A stretch of 64,000 nt of DNA from Orthonyx spaldingii (GCA_013397795.1 VZTJ01000306.1:344779-408778); one strand, 5' to 3'. Counted from the first letter of the stretch, positions 25,401-39,800 are shown. Program-made: numbers and translations. Notes: generated by a model from the sequence alone, not told the origin.

Positions 25401-28400
25401 TGGCAATTGTGAGGCCTCTAGAAAAGTGCCTGACGTGCAGCTCTCTGCAGCTGGTGCTGTTTATGAGGGGAAGCAGGGAATGCCATTGGGAAAGTGGCAA
25501 CAAAGAGAGAGCAAAATTCCCACCTAAGTTCACTCCCAGTATTCCAGTCTTCATTAAATATGTTAGGTACTATTCCTGTGGAGGAATTTGCAAACAATGA
25601 ACAGATAAGTTCCGTTGACTCACAAATCCAAAATCAACTGTGAACAAAATTTGCAGTAGAGGTAAATATTAAATTAGATGTGGGGACATTACAATATCTG
25701 AGCTTCATTTAGACCTTCAAACTGACCTGTTGGCTTAGAAAAACACAATTTCCATACTGAAGTAATGAAAGCAGAAAATGTTTAGTATTTCAAAGTATAC
25801 CTGTTTACTTACAGAGAAAGTGATCTGCTCTAAAGACTTCTTAGAGAAGAGCCTCTTAAAATATTTCAATAAACTTAGTTTATTCACAACAGACTAAGGA
25901 CCCAACATGTTTCTAATATAATATTAAAGCCTGAGCTCACCCAGTAAAGAAAGGTTTGATCAGTCAGTTGGAAAGAAGTTCTTAAAGTACATCATTCAAT
26001 GCAATATAAGCAGGGATGGGGACAACGAAGCCACTTACAATAATGGCATTGACTGCCCTAAGAATTAAAATCAGAAGAGAGGGTTTAAAGCAGTGCAGAC
26101 ATTAACAGAGAATTGAACAGCAGCTGTGATCAGGAGCACATCCCAGTTTGTTGGTGTGGTCTGACCAGCAGTAGATCCTGCAGCTGTGCAGTCAGTGCCT
26201 TTCTCCTCCCCTGAGTCTGATGCTGGCTGATGACCTGCAGGATGGTAATTAGTATCTAGCTGTTATTAGCAAGGTTTGCATTAAATGCAGGAAAAGAAAT
26301 GTTGCTGTTAATTTAAAGGAAAAAAATTGCTCAACAGTTTTTAAACTGTCCCAAATTTCCCTGAAATCAGCAGGTGTGTACCCCTTATCCTATAGGACTT
26401 AGCCTAAATCTGTAAAGGTACAAACAAGATAAAAATAATGTCCTCCCCCCTTAGCCCCCCATTTCAGTTTCCCCCAAGGGTGTCTGGAACGACGCTGCAC
26501 TGAGCAAACGTGTCTGGAAGAAGGAGGAAGTTCCTGTGTCCAGAAAGCACGGAGCTGCTGGCACAGGAGGAGGTGGTGCCACAGAGCTTGTGGTGCTGGA
26601 GGTGAGCTGAGGTGAGCCCAGCCTCCCCCGTGCCCTGGCAGGACCGTGTGGTGTTTCATCCATTGACAAAGTCTTCACGTCACCACAGAGACTCGTGGCC
26701 TGTGTTTAGTTTTCCTGGAGCTGTTCTGGGTGTGATACAAAGCTTGCTGTGAACTTGGCAGTGTGGCAAAACAGCTGTCACCTGCGAGGATCTGTCAGTC
26801 CTAAACACTAGAAGTGTCTTTTGAAATTGCCTTTGTAATTGCCCTGTTGTTGCATTGAACAGATGTGCAGATTAGAACCACTGAAAAGTCTCTTAAATAA
26901 GGTCCAAAAATGCACAACCAAAGACATAGGTTTAAAACCACTGAGACAATCTTAAAGACATGATAAAATTAGTTTTGAGCCTGATGCTTCACTGGTGTAG
27001 AGGCAGCACTCTGCTGGCTGCAGTGGAGCTGACCCAGTTTTCACTTGTACAAAACCAGAAGTTGGTGCTTTCATGCAGCCGGGCTCTGACCCTCTGAGCA
27101 GCACCTCTGTGAGTGTGCCTGCAGCAAGTGGTGCAGCAGAGCCCTGCTGCAGGGCCAGGTACAGTGGCAGCCCAGTCTCAGCATCAGGTTGTGAGCTTTC
27201 GTGGGAGAGCTGCCGATGTGAGGATTTGGGTATGATTTCCACTACCCTGAAAGGAGATCTTTTATTTTGTAAGTAGGGAAGGAGACGGTTAGTGAAGCAC
27301 TTCTACAAGCAAAGTTGGTTATTGGGGTGGTGTTCTGCCTTCACCCTGGAAGGAGAAGCTGTCTGGGGCTGGTGGCAATGGGAATGAGTCAGCCCTGTTG
27401 CATCACATCACCCAGCTGCTCCGAGAGAGGGAAAACATGTGAGAAGGTTTTATATATTCGTTTCAGTCTATGCTTGCAGCATTGCACAATTTATAGCATT
27501 CTCCTTCCTTTAAACATACCCTCTAAAGATATAGATCTTCTACATGGGAAGATTACCACACAATCTGTTATAAGACCATATATCTTTAAAGTGTCATACT
27601 GCAATATCTGGGAGTGTAAAACTGTTCTTTGTTTTGGAACACCCTTTGCTACTCAAAATAGACAATTTAGCACCTTGACAAAGAGAAGCTTTGGGGTTTT
27701 GGTTTTATGAACTCGCTGCCCAACACCTCACATGAAGCTGTTAGTTTCTTTAGTCATAAAGCAAAGACTGAGGTGTAAAATGGCTTCTGGGCAGATGTTG
27801 TGTATAATGAAATCTTGGTTTATGGATTTATTCTTGGCTCATTATTCAAGGCTTGAGTCTGATTTCTCAGATGTGGAAAGTGTTCCTCTTAAGGCCAGTG
27901 AAAGGTGACTTTCACATGGCAGAGGATGTGTTTGCTGTCTGCTTGCCCCATTCATAGTTTTGTTGTTTTGCAAACACATGCTTTTTTTCTAATTTCTGTT
28001 CCCTCTGAATCTATAGCATGAAAATACATGATCTATTGTTTTTGATGCCTACTGTGCTCTTTAAACAGTGGTGGGAGGCAGAGTCGATGTGACCTTTCCA
28101 GGCTGCTAAGTAACTCTGTATGTTGCAGTATCCTGGAAACTTTAAAATGGTTCTAAATGCGAAGATCACAGCTCATTCACATCTCTAATGAGAGTGGGAG
28201 GTTTTCTGTCTTACTGTAATTGTTTTGGTTCTCAGCCTGCAAGCTGGGTTACAGCAGGTGGCTGAAACTCAAGGAAACAGCCTGAAAAAATAAGCAGCAG
28301 TCAGTGGTTTTGATCACAAAACCACTGGACCAAAGCTCCTTCAAGTCACACCGTGCTGTATTTGAGTGTTCTTGGGCTTCCCTTAGTCTGAGTGGGCTCC

Positions 28401-30422
28401 AGGACTGCACTTCCTTGGAGTCTCCAGCGTGTTTCTGACCCCAGTGCCAGTCTGTTATCTCCTCTACATGGAGGTGGCTTCTAGGATGAATGCCTCGTAG
28501 CCTGACTTCGTCGATGCCCGTTCTCCCAGCACAGATTCCCCAGTCCCACTGGGTTTACAGTTCACCTGTCAAGAAACAGGTGTTCAAATCGTGCAGGGTG
28601 TTTAAGACTGTGCATTTTATACAATGTAAGGCTGCTGTGCATTCAGCACCGTGAGCAGAGGGCTTTGGAAAGGAAAAGGGTTCAAATGAAGGTGCTTTGA
28701 GACCCATTGCTAGGGTCTGCTGAGGCACCAACACTGCTTGTATTTCTAGTGACCAGGAGCCATTTGTGCACAGAAATGGGTTCTGCCCTGAGTTCAGAAT
28801 CAGTTCCTACTCTCTGCCCAGTCCTCCTCATCACGTGAAGCCTTGCCTAAATGCAAGTGTGCCATCAGGGCCCCAGACCAAGCAAAACCTCCGTGGGGAA
28901 CTTTGGATCAGCAAAAGCAGTAGTGGCATGTCTGTGGAAACATCTGAATTTCTGGTTGCCTTCCAGTGCATTTTCTGCAAATGGCTGATATTCAGCTTCA
29001 GAGCACATAAAAAATTTAAAGAATCGCTACATGCTAAGTTAAAAAAAAATACAATGGAGTTCTCTGCACTCAGGGAAATTATTGAAGCAATAAAGAATAA
29101 TGTGTTTGCAGATGAGGCTCCAGAACAAGCAGTGCAGAGCAAATCAATAATGTCATACTTCTTGCCAGATTCAAAATACTTGTGGCAACAGCTATGGAGT
29201 GAGAGGGGGAAAGGTTTGTTTCAATCAATCATTCTTCTATAATGCAATATCACAGACCAAACTAACTCACTTGCTAGGGACTTTAAGAGCTTGAAAAGCA
29301 TTTAATCAAAAATGTTCAGGCATTGTTTATCCTGAAGACTCATTATAAAGGGACTGTGTGGTGGATACAGGGCAGGCAGACTGAACCAGCACGGTTTGCA
29401 TCAGGTCCTGGACGCTTTCCTTGCACATCCTCGTGCGAAAAGCTGAGAGCCCGACTTTTTGTTCAGAGCATCTCACTGCATGTTCAGCCTGTGAATGCCA
29501 GTGAAGCAGTGGGAGAAATGCCCAGTTGGGGTGCACTGAGTGGGAGGACCTTGCTTGGTGTTGTAATATTTGTGATGCAGTGTTGCACTGAACTCCAGCT
29601 GGGACTCCTTCTCTGCCCTCTGCCAGCTGTTACAGGCACTCGGGGTTAGGTGGCCCTGTCCTGAGTAATTTAGAGTTTAAGCAGTAAGTGTATGCTTGGA
29701 GTAGGTGACAACTGTGATGAAATTAAATGCCCTGCTCAGGAAACTTGTAGTGGAACTGAGAATTAAAAACAGAACTCATGAATCCGGGTCTCCGTTAGAG
29801 ACAGCACCAAGCTAATGCCAACAAAGAAATTTTCGATTAGCGTTTCTCCCTGGACCTTGGTGTGATTGAGAGCAGCTCAGGTTAATGTGTTTAGGGTCAG
29901 AAGAACATTACAAAGTGATAATTCATGATACAATAAACAGAGAGAAATACCAGAGCTGTCCCAATAGTATTGCCCAGGGAATGGTTCAGGAGAGACCTTG
30001 CAGATGCACAGGAGCTCTTCAGATGCAGAGCAGCAGGCAGTGCTCTGAATTTAGGGCTGGTTTGTTTAAATTACACCTGTTTTGAATGTGTCCATGGAAT
30101 CTCAATTCACCAGGTGTGAGGCAAAACCAGCTTTTGTAGTTTTCTTGTTCATTTAAATCAATTGTTCATAAAAAAAGAAAAGGAGAAACATGGTAACGTG
30201 ATCTTTGTCTTCCACTGTACCTAATGATGTGACAGAAATGATGGTTTCTGTAGCACACACACTCCCTGAAGCAACCTGTATTGATCTAGAGGATGTGACA
30301 ATTTCCCTCTTTTTTGATGTCAGTTTTTTATGGATGAAAAGGCAGCAATTCTAATTTCATCAGGTTTTCATGTTTTGAAATATGTGTTAATTCTGATGGG
30401 GAGCAATATGAACCCTTGTTTT

Positions 30423-30436
30423 TGTGTGTGTGTGTG
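30423..30436 (+). repeat. (TG)7 microsatellite
   Basis: Seven uninterrupted TG units. Confidence 0.85.
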
Positions 30437-33400
30437 AATGTAGAATTGCCATAGTTTATATTTTCAGAGCAAAAGTCCATTTTTCTGTTGGACACCAAGA
30501 TACATATGCTCTCTCACTTGTCCTCTAACTCACACACAGAGGTTCAAATACTTAGGTCATTTTTCATTCCAGATTTCCCTGACTTGGTCAGAACAGGGAA
30601 CTGAAATGGTGCCTCCCTTCATCCTATGATACAGTCATCTCACTCTGTATTTATTTTTTAAAAAAGAAAACCTCATAACAATTCATTGCCACAAAATATT
30701 TAATAAAAGACCACACTTCTACCAGATCCAATTAAACCAGAAATCTTTTGATGACTATAGCCAGACTGTCTTGCTGTTCTCTTGAAGGTCATCTAAAGGC
30801 TTGAAGCACTCCGGGTTTTGGAATGAAAACTGTCATCTTTATTCATTTTGAGTAATAGTGGAAGGAACTAGAATTATAAATTGAGGTTCAGTTCTTCCTC
30901 TTTCAGCTACTGAATAAAAAAAAAGTTGTATAAAATGAGATCCATCTTCTGATTACTCAGAACAGGATTTTCAGTCTCTCATAAGGCAGGTCAAACAATG
31001 CCCAGAAAGTTTCCCCTCCTTTACTGAGGCCATTAGAGAATTAAATTGATTGCATCATTTTCAGCATCATTTCACAACAGTCAATAGTCCATCTTCCAAA
31101 TTGCATCAGTGCCTCATACCATAATACCCACATGGAAAACGGAGCAGCTGCCCCTTCCTGATGCACAAGGCATTTAAATTCTCCTACAGAAAATTATTCA
31201 AACAAGACAGCAAAATGGCAGCAATTTACCATCCCTTTTCTCCTGCAAATAGGTTGTTCTGTAAGAATAAAGTTATTTGCTGTTGTTCTTTTTTCTTCCC
31301 CCGTGTGCCTAAATTCACCATTATGTAAAGAAGTTTAGATCAAAAGAGAACAGACGTAGTAGCTGTGCTGTAATGGTCAGAGGCAGTAACTGAATAAAGC
31401 GAAGTCAAGAAGTCAGCTTGGAGGCTGGGAGGAATCAATTCTGACAATGTGCTGCTCTGGTGAACCGCGTGCCTTCTTACCTGGAGGTTTATTTCGTGGT
31501 GGCAGGGGGAAGGACTGTCAGCCTGGCTGGTGTGTGCCTTGGGGATGAAGCAGAAAAGACAGTAGCAACTGGAAAACAGTTTCATGCTCCTGGAGGGCTT
31601 TTTCCTCCCCAGCTATGGTGAGTTCACAATAACAGCTTCTCAAAGGCTGAGTGTTGTGTTGAGGGAACAAGTTGGAGTCTGGACCACAGGGCATCTCAGT
31701 TGCTTGGCCCACACCTCTGTCCTGCAGCCCTGAAAGTGTTGCTGCAGCACTTGATGCAAACAGCTCAGAGCAAACCTTTCTGCTAAGGCTTTTCTGCTGG
31801 CTTATGGCCTGAGGGATTCCTGAGCTGGGCATTTTCCTTTCCAAGTAGATCTACAGGATTTTCCACAGCAGTGCAAAAGAAAACGTGCTCACGTCTGCTG
31901 GCTGAAGACGAGATGATGCCTATGGTGAGGTGAAACTGCCAGCAGTGGTTTTATCTGCTGAGATATTATTGGGAGGATTTTTAAGAGAAATAAGAAGCAA
32001 ATGCAAAAATTCACAGCTTGTGATTCTGCTTGCAGTATTTCTTCCATGTTAAGCTTCAAAAGTCTTGAAGAGCATGTGGCAGAGTTTGCCTGTATCTGTT
32101 CTGTTTGGTTTCTTTTGCTTTTGTTGTTTTTCCCAAGAGAAACACTAGCATTTGTTTCCTTTTCTTCTGTAGAAAGACAGAAAGTTATAGTTGCTTGAAG
32201 GAGCTGGGCAACCATAGTTTATATCTTACTTTGATTTGCTGTTGGGTTGCTACAGGAACACCTGGTACAGCACTACAGAAATTTATCCAACATCACCCAT
32301 TATTCTTGGAAACCTGGCTTGGTGGTAGGCTGGCAAAGTGAGAAATAGTTCTTCCTTTTTCATCCCTGATGAAGATGTGTAGAAGCACTGGGGACAATCT
32401 GTTTGTTCAGGTCTGAGTTATTCAGACCTCCAACCCACTCTGGGCAATGACTCAGTCAGGCAAAGTTTGGGTGGGAATAGCAAAGCTGTAGCTGTGGTTT
32501 TCTGTTTGCTGTGACCAGCAGCCTGAATGCCTCACTGGGCACTACTGATGGTTAATACCATGAGCTTCCTGCTCCCAGGCTGTTGTTTCATATTTTAAAA
32601 GTTATCTGGACTGCATTCTGTGTGCTGCTGAGGTCTGATTGTGAGCAGAGGCAGAAACAAATTGGGAAGTGTAAATGATGTGACATCCTGCAAAAGCTGC
32701 TGTGACCTCAACAAGGGTCTTCATGGCTCTCCAGGTGAATTTATCTGCTCCTCCAAAATAAACAGTGGGAGATTATCTGTCATGCTCAGCTTCCCTAAGA
32801 AGCAGATGGAGAGATTATATCATGTATCACTGTCAGCTGTCATGTTCCCAAGATGGTTAAAAGTTTGCATCTTCTTGCTGATATTGTCAGCCTTTACCTT
32901 AACATTAGAACTACCATTGTGGCCTCAAAAATGTATTTGTATTGACCAGCAGAGACATCTACCATTTGCAGACCTACATATTCAAATACAATTTCTTGCA
33001 CTTTGTTACTTTACTCCAAATGGCACTTCCCTTTACTAGCATTCCCAATCTCTTTCAGAAATTATAAGCTGTAGACTGCTTGCACCAGGAGGTGATCTCT
33101 GAAAACTGGCAGCTTTGCATCTCTGTAAATCTTCTGCCAACTTGCAGAGTCCATGTGGTTCCTCCTTTAGGCTTTTTAATACTGTGTTTCATCCCTTAAC
33201 AGCTTCTTTATATTTAAGAACACATAAATACACAGCCTTGCAGTGAGTTTTTCATGTTAGCTCAGAAAACATTGTAGCCTTCTTGCTATTTTGTTATTCT
33301 GGTGCTCCCTCGTATAGTCCAGCCACATCAGCTGGTCAGTGATGTGATCTTTTGATAACTTTCCTGGGGGAAAAGGAGTTCTGGTTTTGACCTTCCTTAT

Positions 33401-34748
33401 GCTGGGCTCGTTGGGAGCACCAGTTAATGTAAGTGATAGCAGGTGTGTGTAATGTGTACTGTAATGTCTGTTAAAGAGAGAATGCTGTGCTCAAACCATG
33501 CCACAGCCACCTGCAGCTTTCTGTGTAGCACCCGTGCTGTGCTGCTCATCTGGAAAACCTGTACCATCCAAAAGGGGCAAAGTTACTACTGATAAAGGAC
33601 TATCAACAGGTGCTCTTATTTTTGTTATATTCCTGTTATATTTCCTGCTTGTAATGGGATTTTTTCACTTCTGTTGTTGTTATGTGTTGCTCTTTCTTCT
33701 TGGGCTGAATTCTGGCAGGGAAGTGCTGCCTGTACAGTGCCTACGTGACACACGTGGCAGATATCGCCAGTGCTTGGGAATGTGATAGCAAACATTTTGT
33801 TTCAGAGTACGGGAATTATATTTTTCTGAGTTATTCTGAAAAATAATGGATTTATGGATCTATTGCACAGTTCAGTAACATAAGTTTATGCTGAAGGTTT
33901 TGACCTGAACACCAGTTTGAATTTCTGTGTTGCTTTCTCAGCTGCTCTTTAACTTTTGCAATGGTGGAACAGCTCCCTGGGGCCAAATGCTGTTTGCACT
34001 CTTGCCCCTCACCCTAGAAGCCACAGGGGCTGCTCAGAACTCAGAGTAGAAACAGTGATGAAAAATGTGCTTTCTTTCCCAAAGCTGGAAAACTCTCTGT
34101 CCCCCTGTTGCCATGGCAACACCTCCATCCACGTTCCTTCATCACTGCTCCCTATTCCCTTGCTCTGCCGCTGTCTCGAAGCAATCATTGTCTTTTCCTA
34201 TCCCTGTGCTGAAGCAAGGAGAAACAATATGTAGAAACTGAAGGAGCAGCCATAAGAACACAGGGGCAGCTTCATTCTGGATATAAAACCACCAAAGTGA
34301 TTAGGCCTGAGGACAGGATAGTCAGAAAATGAAGAGCAAGTTGTTGATTTGAAGGTGTAGTCCTGATTCTTGTCAAGGAACATACTGCCTAACTTGTATG
34401 TTGATGGTCTACAGATCTTTCTGGGGCATAGCTACTTCTTCTCATGTCCCTGAAATTTAGGTTGTTTAGGAAAGTGATTGCCTGGGATTCCTCTGCCTGG
34501 GTTATGGTTGACCACCTGGCCAATTTAAAGGGTTTGTGACAGAAAACAGCTTGGCTCAAGACTGTAGAAACTCTTGTGGAGGGGGTTAAGATCAAATGCC
34601 ATCTCCCAGAGGTTCTATTCCTCAAAGTGATGCCCAATAATTTTGTTGAAATAGGCTCGACCCATATGGTTGAAGCTTCAGTTTGTATCTGGTGATCTGC
34701 CAGGCAAACTTTCCTTGTAGGTACTCTTTGTGTCACCCAAATTACTCA

Positions 34749-34761
34749 GTGTGTGTGTGTG
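34749..34761 (+). repeat. (GT)6 microsatellite
   Basis: Six and a half GT units followed by CTTGCTTG. Confidence 0.85.
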
Positions 34762-36429
34762 CTTGCTTGTTCCCTGAGTGAAATGAATTTTACAGGGGGT
34801 ATGATCCTCTTCATACAGGTCTGTACCTCTGCTGTTGGTGTAGCTGGCTAGAACTGAAATGTTTTTGACATGCTCTAAACCTACATGGCCCATGCAAATG
34901 AAGTGTGGGCCATGTCTTATTTTGATGCAAAGATTATCCCACATAATTACAAAGTTCTGTGCAGTTGCCTACCTTTAATTAGAAACACTGAACATTATCT
35001 ATTGCAAAGTGGATAATTACAGTACTTCTAACTCAAACCCACTTGTCGGTGTCTGCTGGAATGAGAATGAGGGCTGTTCTCCCATTGCTGTGATGAACAT
35101 TTTACCTCTCATGGCTTGAGTCAGGGCTAGTGCCGTCATGGGATGTCATCATCTCTGAGCTGTACTCGGTGTTTATCCTGACAACATGACAATGCTGTGC
35201 TTGGGAAACAACCCAGCACAGCCTGGTGTGACATACCCACAGTGCATACTGCACAATTTTAATGGAAACTTCACGATCAGAAAAATTTCGGGGAACTGGT
35301 TTTGTATCGTGTTGACAATTTTCACTTTAAGTTTGGCTGAAATGTCCTCCACTGTCTGGCACTTTTCTGGGGCTCAATAAAACTGCACTCAAACTGTTTC
35401 CCCAAAGTAGAGGCTTTCTAAATCAAGCCAAAATTATTCCATAGTGGAACCCAGAGGCTCTTCTCAGCAATGGTTGAGGGAGGCTTGCACTGAGAGTTGG
35501 TCTTGTATGTGTGAGGTGTCTGAGGTACGACAGTATCTGGGACTGGATGTAGAAGTAGCCAGCAGCAGAGCTTCTCCCCTCTTGTAAAACCAGTTCTTTC
35601 TTTTCTTCTGCAGTTCTTCATAGTTTTGCGTATCTCCTCTCATGACCCTTACTTGTCCTGTCCTACCTACCACTTTTAACTTTCCTTCCCATGGGAGTCC
35701 CATGTTGAGTCAGTGGTTTGGTCTCTCACCAGACCCAAGACATCTCTTCATTCCACAAATATTCCTCAGCTTCCTCACTGCCTGCCCTTCCCTCTGTATT
35801 TATTGTGACACTAGAAGAACACAGGAGGGAAGAAGGGATACAACACAATGAAGATGAGAGATTGTGTCATTTGTTATCTGCTAGAGTATGGTGGAGTATG
35901 TGCAGGGAAGTGTGAACAGCATGCACAGAGCATAAGTCTTTTGTGTTGTCCTCTAACAGATTCCTGCTGAGAACCCGTAAGATTGAAAGGATAGCAGAAA
36001 TTTTAATCAAATTCATTCTCTTCTCTCTATAAGTAGATGGATTGATAGCATTAAGCTTTGAGAAATGCTGAGTTCTCTTGAATGAGATGTTCACTGTATT
36101 TTGGTCCAAAGCCTCATCCTACTCCTAATGTTATATTGAGTCTGCTAAATATAGATAATTTTTCTGATATTCAGACATGAAGAGAAGGTAATTAGTGGTG
36201 TTTGTGTACAAAAAAAGCTGATTTGTGCAGGGAAACACAAACTCTGCCTCCCTCATTTCCATGACAGGGAGCAAGTGCAAAGCAGTAACATACCCTTTTC
36301 CCCTCTTGCCTCCTCAGAGGCATCAATACTTTCCAGATTGAGCTTTTTTCTCGGTTTCAGGTCTGTAAGACCAGTTCCAACCGGCCAAAGTTACACTCGT
36401 TCTGAAAAGCTTGATTTCAGCATTAAGTA

Positions 36430-36880
36430 GCTGGAAGTCCCGGGTTAATGGTGTTGTTTGAGAGCGTCCCAGCACTCCCGATGCTGTGGCACTCTGCTGG
36501 TGTTCCCGGCCGCCCCAGGGCTCGGGGTGTGTGTTGCGTACGGTGCAAAGGATCTGGTAGATCTTCATCCACTTCCCTCCACGTCCCCACGGAGCTGCCT
36601 GTGACCCGCGGGGTGTCCCGACGTGTTTCCCTCCCGGACACGCCGGGTGCTCCAGGGGCCGCTCCCGGGGCCAGGATGTGTCGCAGGTCCCGGGGATGCC
36701 CGGGATGCCCCGCAGGTGGCGGTGGCGGCTCGGGAATTCTGCGGGAATTCTGCGGGAATTCTGCGGGAATCGGGACCCGGCTCCTGGGAAGCCGCACTCG
36801 CTCCTGTCACCCCTCCCCTGCCAGCCCACCCCCGAGGCTGTGCCTGGGCAGCTTTCCCGACACTCCCAAGGCTTGTACAC
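36430..36880. promoter_or_regulatory. Orphan CpG-rich island in gene-free DNA
   Basis: This is the most CpG- and GC-dense stretch of the window, with abrupt edges against AT-rich flanks. It holds many CCCGG, GCGGG and CGGGG words and an 11-bp tandem repeat. Open frames occur on both strands (minus 36323-36880, plus 36448-36891) but are expected from low stop-codon frequency in GC-rich DNA and resemble no protein I know. It may be the promoter of an unannotated transcript or an enhancer-like island. Confidence 0.55.
36731..36770 (+). repeat. 11-bp tandem repeat, 3.6 copies
   Basis: The unit CGGGAATTCTG is repeated exactly three times and followed by a partial CGGGAAT, with the near-copy CGGGA just after. 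Each unit holds an EcoRI palindrome. The perfect identity suggests recent expansion or an actively varying minisatellite. Confidence 0.9.
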
Positions 36881-39800
36881 GATTGCCTTAAGCTCCTGTT
36901 GTTCCCCGCTCAGTGTGGTTTTCCTGAGTGGTGTGGCCTTATTTCACATCTTTGGCCGTGTGACTGAAACATGTTCTCGTACTAGGCTTGGATAAATTAG
37001 TAGGAAGAAGGCTGTAGAAGAAGAAACACATTTGGGGAAGTGTTTCGCGTGTTCCCAGTACTAATGAGAATTTGTAGTTAAAAAAAACCCCAGTGGCTGT
37101 CAGTTGGAAGAGAAGATTTCAGGTTGCAAAATTTCGAAATGAAGAGATTCGTTTATCACAAGGGATGTTCTTTTTGTGAATTGGAAATTAGGGTTCACTT
37201 TCACCGATGACTTCCATAGAAGACCACTTTCCTTGTCCTGTGTGAAGTCCTCTGGTTGCTGAGGGAGCACATCCTTCACATTTCCACACCAGTGTGCCCT
37301 CTGAGGAGATTGTCATAAGAATTCTTATGCCAACCAGCATCTTAGTTGAAGGGTTTCAAGTAGAAAAATACACAGACAAAATTACAGCAAAGATTGTCAA
37401 TTAAGTGAACATTAAAAGGTGTCCAGTCTCTTCTTTCAATGAGTCTTAATAAAGGATTACACGGGAAATTGTTAAGGACCAGAACAAAAATAGTTTGGAC
37501 TAGACCATGTATTTAATGCCAGTTAGAAAGCTGTTACAGCCCACACTTGGCTCTTACAAAGACTTTAATTGCCACCCTGAAACCAAGTATTCCCAGAGGC
37601 ACCTGATGCTGTGCAGCCAGGCTAAAACTGTGGTACAGATTTTTGCAATGTGCTCAGACTCTTCCAAGCAAATGTGATTTCTGGGCAAATACCTTGGTCT
37701 GTTGAAGTTGCAAGGCTTTGGCCAAGAGCTGTTTAACAAAAGGATCAGGTCATGTGGAAGAGGGTGGGTTTCCTTCCTGACTCAGCAAATAGAAGTGCTC
37801 TGGAGGCAAGGGGAGCGAGACGGGGCAGGCAGAGACCCACCAGTGTCAAACGAAGTGAAAGGAAATGGTAATTAACTAGTTTTTATGAATTCTTTCATCT
37901 GTTACCAATCTTAAAGAACTGTTTTTCTGGCAACCCTTGGTGATGTGTCCTGGCGCATGGAGGCTGGAGGGAATGCTTTCCCAGGGTGCTGGTTTAGCTC
38001 AGGACTCTGCTAGCACATGGTGCCTGTGCTAAGAAATAACATCTCAAAAATGACAAGGCCAGAGGAGGAAAATTTAGGCAGAATTCCCAAATCAGTCTAT
38101 AAAATACATGCTTTGAAAAGCTCAGGCTTCAGCAGTGATGTTCACATATGTCCTTAGCCTCTGTTGACTAATTATGACTCTACCTATGTTGTATTTGGCA
38201 AGAAGGCAGAATTTGTTCAAGGGGGCTCTTGCCAGCTGTGCTGGAGAAAGTGCTTTTCAACAGGATTCCAATTAAATGCTTTATTAAGATTTATTATTCA
38301 CTGGTTGCAGTTATTGGTAACATGCATTTGCCCAGGAGGGCTCAAATGAAATACAGCGTGGTGTTTCTTCCTGGGGAGGGGGAGAAAATTGTTCTTTAGC
38401 TGTTTGTGTTCACTCTGTGGTGTTTAAGTGGTGATGCAGACCCAGTGTGTGAATAGTGAGGGTCCCTGCGCAGTGAATTCCCCACCCAGGACCTGGTGTG
38501 GAGTAGCTGGCAGGCTCTGGTGAAAAGGCAGCCACTGAATGTTTGTTCAGCAGCAAAGAGGGATGGGCAGCAGCGCTGGCACAGCTTTAGTTCTGTCAAT
38601 GTTTCACAGAAAGCAAACATTTCCAAGGTGATTCTCAGAAACTGCAGACTGAGGACGCGTTGGGCAAGGTGTGATCCCGTTCCTGCAGGGCTGCACCACG
38701 AGCAGCAGCTGCCTCCTCCAAGACCAATGACAGAGCTGCGTTGGGCTTGGCCCTTCCGTTGTGTCACTTCTCAAGTGTGCTGGATCAAGTACGAAATGTG
38801 AGCAGTGAAATGCTCCTGGGAGCCCTCTGAGTTGGACACAAGCTGAAGCCAATGACTGACAGCTTGTGGGAGACTCCTGATGCACAGCCACGACAGCCTG
38901 GGCACAAACCCAGGGGACAAATGGGTTTAAAGCTTTTCCCACAACAAAGTTTTAAATGAACACAGGCTCCTTCCCCCGTCACAGCTGGTTATTCCAAGCA
39001 TGGCTTCCAAACACCTGAGCTGAGTCATTTCCACCCGTCAAACTCCACTGGAGTGAACGCAGAGCACGTTTTCATAAACGTGTGAGTTGTTCTTTGTGTC
39101 AATATACCTGCATTAAATCATTGTGGCCTTTGAGCAAACTCTCTTCTCTTTGCTATCAGGAGTGTGAGAGAAAGGGAAGACAAAAGTGTCAAACTTCCTG
39201 ATGAGCTTGACGATGCAATTCTCTGAATGAAGTGCTGAGGCACTGGCTTTAGACCCCTCTCTCTGATGATCTCATCCATCCTCAAGCATATAGCACACAT
39301 CTATTTCTACCAACACCGAGTTTCTGACCTCCAAGCCAGACCTTTCCATTCATACCAATTGTGCCACTGCCACATATCAGGGTTTTGGGGTTTTTTTTTG
39401 AACAACCAGTGCATTTGCTTTGTGTTTGTATTAATCTCTTTTAATGTATTGTTGTTATGCTAATGCCAGATCAAAGTAATTCCAGAGAAATTAAGCTAGG
39501 ATTAATCTGTTCTAAAGAGGGAAAGAATTATTATAGTTCTCATTAGGATTGATTTTTTTTTCCTGTTTATCTGAGCATCTATGAATGATTGTCAATTCTG
39601 AACATTTTTCTTCCCCAGGTTTTAAGAAGAGAACTTAATGAGATGAATTTTGATCTGCAAGGTGTGCAAAGCTTGTATTTTAAGGCAGAATAGGCTGGCA
39701 TTGAATAAAAAAACAAGTCAACGTTTCTTGGGAATGGTTCAAGTTTATCCCTTTTTTGTATTAACTTTCTGATGCTTTACCTTTTTTTTTTTTTTTAATG

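Larger units (their letters stand above)
16041..36429. other. Gene-free DNA
   Basis: Apart from the simple repeats and AT-rich blocks listed separately, I see no exon. Scattered frames of 100-158 codons (28766-29242 plus, 27315-27710 plus, 32641-33039 plus) lack splice support and family resemblance. A further AT-rich homeodomain-like stretch lies near 26230-26290. Confidence 0.6.

Noticed and set aside
33498..33785. Plus frame with a long hydrophobic run, like a membrane segment
   Set aside because: The hydrophobic run comes from a T-rich tract (TTT/CTT codons). No other gene evidence.
36323..36880. A 185-codon minus frame and overlapping plus frames over the CpG island
   Set aside because: Several strands and frames are open together because GC-rich DNA has few stops. 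The products look like random proline/arginine/glycine sequence.
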